Positions 1 through 11,422 of a DNA stretch of 15,473 nt are shown here, in pieces (position 1 is the stretch's first letter; every line of letters starts with the position of its first letter). The stretch covers positions 21,295-36,767 of the forward strand of contig DMTU01000025.1 in NCBI GenBank assembly GCA_003476595.1, read 5' to 3'. A program made the translations under genes and the position numbers. The notes beneath the pieces were generated by a model. It searched no databases, had not been told where the DNA came from, and worked only from the letters and a program-made list of their open reading frames with translations. Source of the DNA: Acidimicrobiaceae bacterium (GTDB lineage: Bacteria > Actinomycetota > Acidimicrobiia > Acidimicrobiales > Salinilacustritrichaceae).

Positions 1-2
1 CG

Positions 3-35
3 GCCCGACCGATCGGGGCCGAGCGTGCTGGCTGA
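3..35 (+). CDS. Possible 3' tail of ccmA (partial, cut by window edge)
   Basis: A reading frame is open from the window edge and ends in TGA at 33-35, overlapping the ccmB GTG start by 11 nt. It encodes only ARPIGAERAG, too short to identify by sequence. The assignment to CcmA, the ATPase of the CcmAB exporter, rests on the usual ccmA-ccmB-ccmC order and on overlapping genes elsewhere in this window. It could equally be chance open frame. Confidence 0.25.
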   Translation, partial: ARPIGAERAG

Positions 36-693
36 CGCCCGCCTCGTCGCCGGCAAGGACCTCCGCATCGAGTGGCGGTCCCGGGTCGGGATCGGCCAGA
101 TGGTGCCCTTCGCCGTCCTGGTGCTCGTGCTGTTCGCGTTCGCGCTCGACCCCGACCGGGGCATCCTCACCCGCGCCACCGCCGGCCTCTACTGGGTCGC
201 CACCCTCTTCGCCGGCCTGCTCGCGGTCCAACGGGCGTTCGCCCTCGAAGCCGCACCGGGCGTCCGCGAGGCGATGCGGCTCTCCGGCCTCGACCCGGCC
301 GCCTGGTTCCTGGGCAAGGCCGCAGCCATCGCCGTCCAGCTCCTGCTGCTCGAGGCGGTGCTCGGCGTCGGCGTCGTGGTGCTCTACTCGGCCGACCTGC
401 AGGGCCCGCTGCTCCTGCTCGCGACCTGCCTGGCCGCGACCGTGGGGATCGCCGCGGCCGGTACCCTGTACGGCGTACTTGCTGCGGGACTGGCCGTGCG
501 TGACACGCTGGTACCGCTCCTCCTGCTCCCGGTCCTCGCACCGGTCCTGCTCGGGGCCACCCGGGCGTCGGAATCGGCGCTCGGCAACGGCGTCGGTGAC
601 GGCTGGTCGTGGTGCGGGCTGCTGGCGGTGTTCGCCGTGCTCTACACGATGCTCGGCATGACCTTCTTCGGCACGCTCCTGGAGGAGACGTGA
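25..693 (+). CDS. ccmB: Heme exporter protein CcmB (cytochrome c maturation, ABC permease)
   Basis: This is a 222-residue, very hydrophobic protein with about six membrane segments (roughly residues 26-43, 52-70, 98-123, 130-153, 160-181 and 195-217). That matches the length and topology of CcmB, the membrane subunit of the CcmAB transporter. CcmAB acts with CcmC in System I cytochrome c maturation by releasing holo-CcmE. The family pattern is visible in the DRGILTRAT stretch, the FAGLLAVQRAF segment, and the following acidic loop ending in the GLDPAAWFLGKA segment. GTG at 25 is chosen because the classic N-terminus (ADARLVAGKDLRIEWRSR) follows at once; the frame is open to the window edge, so a start further upstream cannot be excluded. 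Its stop overlaps the next GTG by 4 nt, with GGAGGAG at 681-687, indicating translational coupling to a ccmC-type start. Confidence 0.88.
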   Translation: MLADARLVAGKDLRIEWRSRVGIGQMVPFAVLVLVLFAFALDPDRGILTRATAGLYWVATLFAGLLAVQRAFALEAAPGVREAMRLSGLDPAAWFLGKAAAIAVQLLLLEAVLGVGVVVLYSADLQGPLLLLATCLAATVGIAAAGTLYGVLAAGLAVRDTLVPLLLLPVLAPVLLGATRASESALGNGVGDGWSWCGLLAVFAVLYTMLGMTFFGTLLEET

Positions 694-1733
694 CAACCAC
701 CCCCACCGAGGCCTCGCCGCCGGCTGCGCCCGCCACGAGCACGGCTTCGCCGCTCACCCGTGTGCTCGGCGCACTGTCCGCCGTCGGCGTGGTGCTCGTC
801 GGCTGGCTCGGGCTGGTCGCCTCCCCACCCGACGTCGTGCAGCAGGACTCCGTGCGCCTCATCTACGTGCACGTGCCCGCGGTCACGTGGATGTACGTCG
901 CCGTGTTCCTGTGCGCGTTCGCCTCGTTCATGTGGCTCCGCAAGCGCACCGACGGCTGGGACGTGCTCGCTGCCTCCGCCGCCGAGATCGCCACCGTCCT
1001 CACCGGGCTCGGCCTGATCACCGGCGCGGTGTGGGGCCGGCCCACGTGGGGCGTGTACTGGGTGTGGGACGCCCGCCTCACCTCCACCGCCATCCTCTTC
1101 GTGCTGCTGCTCGGCTACCAGGCGCTGCGCCGCTACCCGGCCGAACCCCAGGCCCGCTCCCGCATGGCCGCCGTGCTCGGCCTGCTGCTCGCCCTGGGTC
1201 GCCGGTCGGGGAACCGGTTCGTGCGCTGGCCCTTCGTCGCGTTCATCGAGTTCATCCGGTCCACGCCGCTGCTGGTGCAGCTGTTCTTCGCGCAGGCGTA
1301 CGTGCGGGCATCGGACTCCCTGACGTGGTCTCCGATCACCATCCTGGTGGTCGTCCTCGGCATCCACTACGCCACCTACTGCTCCGAGGCGTACCGGGCC
1401 GGCATCAACAGCGTGCCGCCCGGCCAGTGGGAGGCGGCCACCGCCCTCAACCTGGGCCCCACCACGAAGTGGCTGCGGGTGATCCTGCCCCAGGCGATCC
1501 CCAACGTCTTGCCCTCGCTCGGCAACTTCCTGGTGGCTGCGTTCAAGGACGCGCCCCTCGGCTTCATCGTCGGCGTACCAGAGCTGTTGTTCTTCGCCAA
1601 CACCGTGCGGGGCTCCGACTTCCGCCCCACCGAGCCCTACATCCTCGCCGGCGTGGGCTTCCTGCTGGTGAGCATCCCGGCCGCCTGGGCCGTCCGCCGA
1701 CTCGAGAGGAAGATCGCATATGAGCGCACCTGA
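690..1733 (+). CDS. In-frame chimera: CcmC N-terminal half fused to EhuD/HisM-type amino-acid ABC permease C-terminal part
   Basis: The 347-residue product starts at GTG 690, inside the ccmB stop and 2 nt after GGAGGAG. A longer frame to 609 is only overlap with ccmB. Residues 1 to about 165 are CcmC: the YVHVPAVTW segment with heme-ligand candidate His61, the tryptophan-rich WGVYWVWD motif at 120-127, and the ARLTSTAILF helix. From about residue 163 the sequence becomes a polar amino-acid/ectoine permease: GLLLALGRRS, FIEFIRSTPLLVQLFF, and the EAA loop at 248-270 (EAATALNLGPTTKWLRVILP). Missing are the last CcmC helices with the second His and the first helix of the permease. Neither half looks able to work as a normal subunit. 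No frameshift or stop marks the junction. It may be a real deletion fusion or an assembly join at a short shared sequence. The 3' end overlaps the ATPase gene by 14 nt, as expected for a permease-ATPase operon. Confidence 0.85.
   Translation: MTTTPTEASPPAAPATSTASPLTRVLGALSAVGVVLVGWLGLVASPPDVVQQDSVRLIYVHVPAVTWMYVAVFLCAFASFMWLRKRTDGWDVLAASAAEIATVLTGLGLITGAVWGRPTWGVYWVWDARLTSTAILFVLLLGYQALRRYPAEPQARSRMAAVLGLLLALGRRSGNRFVRWPFVAFIEFIRSTPLLVQLFFAQAYVRASDSLTWSPITILVVVLGIHYATYCSEAYRAGINSVPPGQWEAATALNLGPTTKWLRVILPQAIPNVLPSLGNFLVAAFKDAPLGFIVGVPELLFFANTVRGSDFRPTEPYILAGVGFLLVSIPAAWAVRRLERKIAYERT
1173..1199 (+). other. CcmC/permease junction zone
   Basis: These nine codons (VLGLLLALG) can be read as either parent. 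CcmC proteins have AAVLGLL after the helix that follows the Trp-rich motif. HisM/EhuD permeases have an LGLLLALGRRS-like segment at the end of their first helix. The breakpoint therefore probably lies in a short leucine/GC-rich stretch common to both genes, the sort of place where recombination or a k-mer assembly error would join them. The exact base cannot be determined from this sequence alone. Confidence 0.6.
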
Positions 1734-2534
1734 GACCACGGCCACCGACCGGGACATCTCCGCCAAGGGCGCGGCCGCCGTCCGCATGCGCGGCGTCGAC
1801 AAGGCCTTCGGGCCCAACAAGGTGCTCGCCGAGCTCGACCTCGACGTCGAACCCGGCGAGCGGGTCGTCATCATCGGCCCCTCCGGGTCGGGCAAGACCA
1901 CGATCCTGCGCGTGATCATGACCCTCGAGCGCCCCGACGCCGGCACGATCCAGGTCGGTGGCCGGCACCTCTACCACCAGCCCCACGGCAACGGGCTCAA
2001 GCCGGCCAGCGAGAAGCACATCCGCTCGGTCCGCTCCGACATCGGCATGGTGTTCCAGCACTTCAACCTGTTCCCGCACATGACCGCGCTGGAGAACATC
2101 ATGCTGGCGCCGGTGAAGGTGCACGGGAAGTCCCGTGACGAGGCCCGGGCCCGGGGCATGGAGCTGCTCGACAGCGTCGGCCTCGCCCACGCGGCCAACC
2201 AGACCCCGGGGCAGCTCTCCGGCGGCCAGAAGCAGCGCGTCGCCATCGCCCGGTCGCTGGCCAACGAGCCCCGGGTGATGCTCTTCGACGAGGTGACCTC
2301 CGCGCTCGACCCCGAGCTCGTCGGCGACGTGCTCGAGGTGCTGCGCCGCATCGCCGAGGAGGGCAAGACCACGATGATGCTGGTCACCCACGAGATGGGC
2401 TTCGCCCGCGAGGTCGCCGACCGCGTCGTGATGTTCGATGCCGGTGCGGTCGTGGAGGAGGGCCCGCCCGCCCAGATCCTCGACGAGCCCCGGGAGGAGC
2501 GCACCCGCTCCTTCCTCGGAGCCGTGCGCGAGCA

Positions 2535-2538
<4 letters not shown>
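1720..2538 (+). CDS. ehuA: Polar amino acid / ectoine-type ABC transporter ATP-binding protein (EhuA-like)
   Basis: A complete 272-residue ABC ATPase that powers solute import together with the permease encoded just upstream. Visible motifs are Walker A GPSGSGKTT (53-61), the Q-loop Gln113 in MVFQHFNLFPH, signature LSGGQKQR (166-173), Walker B VMLFDE (186-191) followed by the D-loop SALD, and the switch His224. These match the GlnQ/HisP polar amino-acid subfamily. The insertion HLYHQPHGNGLKPASEKH before the Q-loop resembles EhuA of ectoine/hydroxyectoine uptake systems, so compatible solutes are a plausible substrate, though this is inference. ATG 1720 is preceded by AGAGGAAG (1705-1712) at good spacing. 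The solute-binding protein and the intact permeases expected beside it are absent, consistent with loss at the upstream junction. The 3' end overlaps a convergent gene. Confidence 0.85.
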
Positions 2539-5530
<2,992 letters not shown>

Positions 5531-5558
5531 GGGCGGGCCGCCTCCGGGCGGGCATGTC

Positions 5559-5587
5559 GCCCCGGTCCCGCGGGAAGGGACCGGGGC
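5559..5587 (+). terminator. Strong GC-rich hairpin after icd
   Basis: Perfect 11-bp inverted repeat GCCCCGGTCCC / GGGACCGGGGC with a 7-nt loop, starting 29 nt after the icd stop. There is no T-run afterwards, which is common for terminators of high-GC actinobacteria. It probably ends icd transcription or protects its 3' end. Confidence 0.65.
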
Positions 5588-5616
5588 AGCACGCCCCACC
5601 ACCCCAGGAGGCACCC

Positions 5617-5835
5617 ATGGCCACCGACGAGACCGACGCCGAGCTCGACGAGATCCAGGACCGGGTCGACCGGATCCGCGATCGGCTTCCCGACAACCCC
5701 GGCCTGGACGTGGTCGACAAGGACGACGTCCCCGCCTACTTCGACGACGACGACGTCCCCGCCGAGGGCGTCAGCAAGGACGAAGCCGTCCGCCGCGACG
5801 ACCCCGACGACCACCAGGCCCACGCCCCCGGCTGA
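5617..5835 (+). CDS. Small acidic protein of unknown function
   Basis: A 72-residue protein beginning MATDETDAELDEIQDRVDRI. ATG 5617 has a perfect AGGAGG at 5606-5611 with 5-nt spacing, strong evidence for translation. About a third of the residues are Asp or Glu. The first 30 residues look helical and amphipathic (possible short coiled coil), followed by a disordered tail with YFDDDDVP and DDPDDHQAHAPG. There are no Cys residues, membrane segment or signal peptide. I do not recognise a named family; small acidic proteins of this style are common in actinobacteria. It lies between the icd hairpin and another hairpin, so it may be transcribed on its own or as read-through from icd. Confidence 0.75.
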   Translation: MATDETDAELDEIQDRVDRIRDRLPDNPGLDVVDKDDVPAYFDDDDVPAEGVSKDEAVRRDDPDDHQAHAPG

Positions 5836-5855
5836 TCATCCCTGGAATCTGGCAG

Positions 5856-5881
5856 CGGCCACGGAACGGAGCTCGTGGCCG
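5856..5881 (+). terminator. Hairpin after the small acidic gene
   Basis: Perfect 8-bp inverted repeat CGGCCACG / CGTGGCCG around a 10-nt loop, 20 nt after the stop of the small acidic gene and without a T-run. It could be a terminator or a leader structure for the downstream three-gene unit. Chance hairpins are frequent at this G+C content. Confidence 0.35.
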
Positions 5882-5955
5882 GTCCCGACGGCACCGCCAC
5901 CGCCCCCGTCACCCTCGCCGCCACGGGCGGCACCCGGCTCCGCCTGGAGCCGATC

Positions 5956-5959
5956 GGAG
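5956..5959 (+). promoter_or_regulatory. Ribosome binding site of small gene A
   Basis: GGAG lies 7 nt before the GTG at 5967. The same 7-nt spacing is found at the related small gene B, and it favours GTG 5967 over the in-frame ATG at 5976, which would be 16 nt away. Confidence 0.55.
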
Positions 5960-5966
5960 CTGCGTC

Positions 5967-6095
5967 GTGATCTCGATGTTCGTGAACTGCGCCAAGGCCT
6001 GGACCCGCCTCGTGCGCGCCTACCACCGCGTGACCGGTCGCCCGCAGGTCACGCTCGACCGTCCGGCCGTCGCCATCCGAGGAGCTCGTCGATGA
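5967..6095 (+). CDS. Small protein A (42 aa), paralogue of small protein B
   Basis: A short gene starting at GTG 5967 and ending in TGA 6093-6095, which overlaps the ATG of the linalool-dehydratase-like gene (ATGA). The product is basic and carries a single Cys8, then W12-T-R-L-V16, A18, V22, R25-P26, V28-T29, D31 and P33. Aligned without gaps from the Cys, 14 of 28 positions are identical to the 41-residue product of the gene on the other side of the enzyme. Such conservation between neighbours, plus a ribosome binding site and a 4-nt overlap on the enzyme side, argues that it is real. There is no membrane segment, export signal or family I recognise. It may be an accessory or binding partner of the enzyme, or a peptide substrate. 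An alternative start is ATG 5976. Confidence 0.65.
   Translation: MISMFVNCAKAWTRLVRAYHRVTGRPQVTLDRPAVAIRGARR
6079..6084 (+). promoter_or_regulatory. Ribosome binding site of the linalool-dehydratase-like gene
   Basis: GAGGAG sits 7 nt before ATG 6092, inside the last codons of small gene A. It fixes the enzyme start and shows the two genes are translated as a coupled pair. Confidence 0.7.
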
Positions 6096-8050
6096 CCGCC
6101 ACCCAGGCCCGCCCCGCACCGACCACCGCGCCCAACGGCATCCCGCTGCTCGACCCCGACCCGCCCCGGCTCGGACCGGTCAGCCGTCGCCTCCTCACCC
6201 GGCTGCTGGTCGCGCTCGCCCTGGTCCAGGTCGCGGGCGCGGCCCTCACCTTCGGGGTCGCCACCGATGCCGCCCGAGCGGTGGGCCTCTCCCTCACCCT
6301 CCCCGGCGGCGGCTTCCTGTACCTGGCCCGTCCGGTCGCGTTCCTCGTCACCGCCGCGCTCGCCGTGGTCGCGCTCGTGCTGTGGTGGGGCCTGAGCTTC
6401 CACGCCGCGATCCCGCTCGTGTGGCTCGGCAGCGCCGCGGTCGGCTGGGCCCTCGTCGACGGCCCGCGCCTCGTCATCGACCGAGGCACGACGTGGGGCT
6501 GGGCCGTCCCCGTCGTGTACCTGCTCGCGGTCGCGGTGGTGGCCGCCGCGGTGTGGAAGTTCGAGCGCCGCTTCCGCACCAAGCGAGCCAAGGTCGCCGA
6601 GCTCAACGAGTACCTGTCCACGGTCGAGCTCCCCGAGCGCACGCCCATCGTCCGCGACCCGAACGCCATGGACGCCGAGCTGCTGCGCTGGTGCTACGAC
6701 CTCGCCCACCAGCCCGACGACGGCCTGAAGGGCCTCGACTGGGGCGAGCAGTTCCACGGTGGCACCCAGCTGCGCTACCAGCTCAACGCCTACTGCTGGG
6801 CGCTCAGCCTCTACGCCGCCAACCACCTCCCCAACGCCCCCCGCCAGGTGACCGAGGCGCTGGCCAAGCTGGTCGAGAAGCACACCGACCTGCGCGTGTG
6901 GCGCTACTGGCGCACGCTCAACCTGCTCGGCAACCTCGACGCCAACCCCGACCCCATCGTGCGGGACAACATCATGTTCTCGGCGTTCCTCGGCGACGTG
7001 CTGAACATGTACGAGGCCGCCACGGGCGACCACCGCTTCGACGAGGCCGGCTCGCTGACCTTCGTGTGGTCCGACGGCCGGGAGTTCCCCTACGACCACC
7101 ACTCGATCATCGAGGCGGTGCACGCCAACTACGAGCGCAGCGACCTCGGCTTCTACCCGTGCGAGCCGGGGTGGTCCTTCACGGTCTGCAACGTCATGGG
7201 CGCCCAGTCCATGTACGGCCACGACCGGCTCCACGGCACCGAGCTGTGGGACGCCAACCGCGACTCCTGGCAGCGCACGCTCGAGCAGGAGTACCTCACC
7301 CCCGACGGCACCTACGCCCACATCCGCTCCAACCACGTCGGTCTGTCCTGGGACACCGGCGAGGTCCCCGGCGGCCACTACACGGCCAACGGCACCGGCC
7401 GCTTCGCCGACGTCCTCCCTGCACACGGCGCCCGCGCCCGGGCCCTCGACCTGCGCTCCGCCGGCCCGGCGATGGCCGGGCTCTCGGCGATGGTCAGCGA
7501 GGGCACCCTGGACCTCGAGATGCCCGAGGAGCCCGAGCGGCACCGCACCCGCTCCAGCGCACTGCCGGGCTGGAACAAGGTCATCGGCGGGGCGAACCTC
7601 GTCGGCGACGGCGCCCTCGCCGAGGCGGCCATGGACGGCGCGGCCCGCCAGTGCGCCACCGGGCAGCGCTGGCCCGAGCGCCCGCTCGCGGCCGGCTCCT
7701 CCGCCCTGGGCGGCCACATGATCGTGCGCTGGTCCACGCCTCTCGGCCCGGCCGACCTGAACCAGCGTGGCTACGTCCCGCCGGTCGGCCCGGTGCTCGA
7801 CGACACCGCCTGGGACGACGTGCTCGTCGTGCTGGCCCGCTCCGACGACGGGGAGTCCCTCGACCTCCACCTGGAGCCTCGTCGCGGACCGGTCGCGGCG
7901 CTGCCGCTGGCGTTCACGAACCTCGAACCGGGTCGGGCCTACCGCCTCGAGTGTGACGACAGCACTGCCAGTTCGGTGGAGGGGGGCTCGGTGACGGTGG
8001 ACCTGCCCGAGGCCCGTTCGTTCCGGCTCGTCCCGGAGGTGGTGGCGTGA
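6092..8050 (+). CDS. Membrane-anchored linalool dehydratase/isomerase-like protein
   Basis: A 652-residue protein. Residues 1-30 are Pro-rich; four hydrophobic segments follow (about 36-55, 76-100, 105-121, 136-155). The rest is a soluble domain resembling linalool dehydratase/isomerase (LDI) of Castellaniella defragrans, a cofactor-free (alpha/alpha)6-barrel enzyme. The core block CEPGWSFTVCN (357-367) has two Cys nine residues apart, as do LDI Cys171 and Cys180, and is followed by DRLHGT (378-383) as in LDI. Upstream, LRVWRYW and DPIVRDNIM (287-295) also align. In an ungapped alignment recalled from memory, the LDI catalytic His129 corresponds to Phe299 here, so the reaction may differ. The C-terminal 100 residues look beta-rich and are extra relative to LDI. 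Substrate is unknown; a terpenoid or other lipid alcohol at the membrane is a guess. It overlaps small genes on both sides by 4 nt, so the three form an operon. Confidence 0.8.
   Translation: MTATQARPAPTTAPNGIPLLDPDPPRLGPVSRRLLTRLLVALALVQVAGAALTFGVATDAARAVGLSLTLPGGGFLYLARPVAFLVTAALAVVALVLWWGLSFHAAIPLVWLGSAAVGWALVDGPRLVIDRGTTWGWAVPVVYLLAVAVVAAAVWKFERRFRTKRAKVAELNEYLSTVELPERTPIVRDPNAMDAELLRWCYDLAHQPDDGLKGLDWGEQFHGGTQLRYQLNAYCWALSLYAANHLPNAPRQVTEALAKLVEKHTDLRVWRYWRTLNLLGNLDANPDPIVRDNIMFSAFLGDVLNMYEAATGDHRFDEAGSLTFVWSDGREFPYDHHSIIEAVHANYERSDLGFYPCEPGWSFTVCNVMGAQSMYGHDRLHGTELWDANRDSWQRTLEQEYLTPDGTYAHIRSNHVGLSWDTGEVPGGHYTANGTGRFADVLPAHGARARALDLRSAGPAMAGLSAMVSEGTLDLEMPEEPERHRTRSSALPGWNKVIGGANLVGDGALAEAAMDGAARQCATGQRWPERPLAAGSSALGGHMIVRWSTPLGPADLNQRGYVPPVGPVLDDTAWDDVLVVLARSDDGESLDLHLEPRRGPVAALPLAFTNLEPGRAYRLECDDSTASSVEGGSVTVDLPEARSFRLVPEVVA
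8035..8039 (+). promoter_or_regulatory. Ribosome binding site of small gene B
   Basis: GGAGG lies 7 nt before GTG 8047, within the final codons of the enzyme gene. It supports translation of the 41-codon gene. Confidence 0.65.
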
Positions 8051-8172
8051 TCCTCGACTGCGATCGCATCTGGACCCGGCTGGTCACCGCCACCTACAAG
8101 GTGCGCCGCCGGCCCCGGGTCACCAACGACCCGCCGCCCATCGAGAAGCCGGTGGTTGCGAGGCCGGAGTGA
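8047..8172 (+). CDS. Small protein B (41 aa), paralogue of small protein A
   Basis: A short gene starting at GTG 8047, which overlaps the stop of the linalool-dehydratase-like gene (GTGA), and ending in TGA 8170-8172. The product has Cys5, W9-T-R-L-V13, A15, V19, R22-P23, V25-T26, D28 and P30, the same residues at the same spacing as small protein A. The tail after residue 29 is Pro-rich and differs. The region from 15 to 24 is strongly basic (KVRRRPR). No membrane segment or signal peptide is seen, and I do not recognise the family. Coupling to the enzyme gene implies production in fixed ratio. Roles to consider are a small subunit, a chaperone or targeting factor, or a modified peptide; nothing here distinguishes them. 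Confidence 0.68.
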   Translation: MILDCDRIWTRLVTATYKVRRRPRVTNDPPPIEKPVVARPE

Positions 8173-8191
8173 CCTGGGTATCGGTTGCCAC

Positions 8192-8715
8192 GTGACCGAT
8201 GCAGGAACAAACCAGCGTGCCGGCACCACCGAGTCCTACTCGCCGGTGCTGCCCGACGACGTCGAGGACCTGGTCCGGGCCGTGCTCGAGCGGGTCGCGG
8301 CCGCCGAGCTGTCGCTGGCCACGGCCGAGAGCTGCACCGGCGGCATGCTCGCCTCGATCCTCACCGACGTCCAGGACCTGAGCGGCGTGTTCGAGCGGGG
8401 CTTCGTGGTCTACAGCGACCCGGCCAAGTGCGAGCTGCTCGGCCTGGCCCAGGCCGACATCGACCGGTGCGGCGCCGTCAGCGAGGAGGTGGCGGTCGCC
8501 ATGGCCGAGGGGGCCCTGGCCAACTCCAAGGCGGACATCGCGGTGTCCACCACCGGCTACGCCGACGACGGCCCCGAGCCCGGCCTGGTGCACTTCGCGT
8601 GCGCCCGACGGGACGGCCCCACCGCCCACCGGGAGGAACGGTTCGGCGCGATCGGGCGCGGACCGGTCAGGATCGAGTCCATGCGCGTCGCCCTCCAGAT
8701 GATCGAGTCGGTCCT

Positions 8716-8719
<4 letters not shown>
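8192..8719 (+). CDS. pncC: CinA C-terminal-type protein / nicotinamide-nucleotide amidohydrolase (PncC-like)
   Basis: About 175 residues from GTG 8192, the size of a stand-alone CinA C-terminal domain. This family deamidates nicotinamide mononucleotide to nicotinate mononucleotide plus ammonia. Visible are the LATAESCTGGMLAS block, whose Ser-Cys-Thr-Gly-Gly holds the catalytic Ser, and GFVVYSDPAKCELLGL, containing the conserved Tyr and Lys. The usual TGIAGPGG loop is replaced by TTGYADDGPEPGLVHFA, a more divergent variant, so activity is likely but not certain. The start is ambiguous: TTG 8156 with GAGAAG at 8143-8148 would add 12 residues and overlap small gene B, while GTG 8192 lacks a clear ribosome binding site. 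The stop overlaps the NAD synthetase GTG by 4 nt, tying both genes to NAD metabolism. Confidence 0.8.
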
Positions 8720-10824
<2,105 letters not shown>

Positions 10825-10827
10825 ACG

Positions 10828-10853
10828 CCGCTTTCAGGATCCTCACAGGGCCG
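10828..10853 (+). promoter_or_regulatory. Possible operator/promoter element before lipoprotein 1
   Basis: The stretch begins CCGCTTTCAG, then four bases and CTCACAG. The 10-mer also occurs at 15451-15460 beside the second lipoprotein gene, followed by four bases and CTGTGAG (the reverse complement of CTCACAG). TCAGG and TCACAGG repeated about one helical turn apart resemble OmpR-family regulator sites, but this is weak inference. The gap from nadE is only 45 nt. Confidence 0.25.
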
Positions 10854-10869
10854 TCCGTACGGTCAGGGC

Positions 10870-11403
10870 ATGCGCACCACCTCGTTCCTGCCCCGCTGGG
10901 TGCTCGCGATGCTGGCCGGCCTGGCCCTGGTGCTCGCCGGCTGCGGAGACGACGACGACGGTGCGGCGGCGTCCTCCGATGACGCACTCGTCGACGATCA
11001 GGGCGACGCCGGCGAGGTGGATCTCGCCGACGGCGGTGCTGAGGGGGACGGTGCTGACGGGGACGAGGCCGTCGACGATGTCGCCCTCGGCTGGCAGCTG
11101 ACGGGGGAGCCGGGCACCGTCGTGGCGCTCGAGACCGTCGCCGTCGCCGAGGGTGTCGACCAGGTGGAGATGGACCAGGAGTTCACCCTCAAGGAGGAAC
11201 CCACCCAGATGCTGTTCACCGGGTTCATCGACAGTGCCGAGATCTCCTTGGTGGTGACCGCCGGCGGGCCGGTCACCGCCGAGGCCATCCGCGGCCGAGC
11301 CGTCGACCCTGAGGATCCCTTCGCCGGGATCGAGGTCGTCGAGGTCCTCGGCTCGGTCGAGGTGCCCGCCGACGGCTCCGAGGTGGTGCTGGAGGTCGGC
11401 TGA
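10870..11403 (+). CDS. Predicted lipoprotein with Asp-rich linker (unknown function)
   Basis: A 177-residue protein with a lipoprotein signal peptide: Arg-containing n-region, hydrophobic core, and lipobox L-A-G-C with lipidated Cys25. It is followed by GDDDD and a strongly acidic, probably disordered linker to about residue 70. The remaining 105 residues alternate hydrophobic and polar residues and probably form a small beta-sandwich (TVVALETVAVAEGVDQV, EISLVVTAGGPVTAEAI, SEVVLEVG). It should sit on the outer face of the cytoplasmic membrane. No family is recognised. It lies 45 nt after nadE with no clear terminator between, so it may be read from the nadE operon or from its own promoter. 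The ribosome binding site is weak (CAGGGC). It converges on the regulator gene with only 19 nt between stops. Confidence 0.75.
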   Translation: MRTTSFLPRWVLAMLAGLALVLAGCGDDDDGAAASSDDALVDDQGDAGEVDLADGGAEGDGADGDEAVDDVALGWQLTGEPGTVVALETVAVAEGVDQVEMDQEFTLKEEPTQMLFTGFIDSAEISLVVTAGGPVTAEAIRGRAVDPEDPFAGIEVVEVLGSVEVPADGSEVVLEVG

Positions 11404-11422
11404 CCCGACCGCGGGCGGCCGC

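Larger units (their letters stand above)
5836..5970 (+). pseudogene. Possible remnant 3' end of a second linalool-dehydratase-like gene
   Basis: Directly after the previous stop the same frame stays open to TGA 5968-5970. Its end (VTLAATGG, then TRLRLEPIGAAS) resembles in spacing and pattern the C-terminus of the intact enzyme downstream (VTVDLPEA, then RSFRLVPEVVA). In both cases the stop overlaps the GTG of a related small gene in the same context (CGTGATC). This suggests a truncated earlier copy of an enzyme-plus-peptide unit. The similarity is short and weak, only a GTG at 5875 could start it, and the stretch also contains a hairpin, so it may be plain non-coding leader. Confidence 0.25.

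Noticed and set aside
6020..7870. Minus-strand open frame antisense to the linalool-dehydratase-like gene
   Set aside because: Same mirror-frame effect; no recognisable motifs, while the plus strand shows conserved blocks, ribosome binding sites and coupled neighbours.
8185..8715. N-terminal extension of nadE to a start at 8185
   Set aside because: The extra residues are Arg/Gly-rich and overlap the conserved pncC gene in another frame; the glutaminase domain begins right after GTG 8716.
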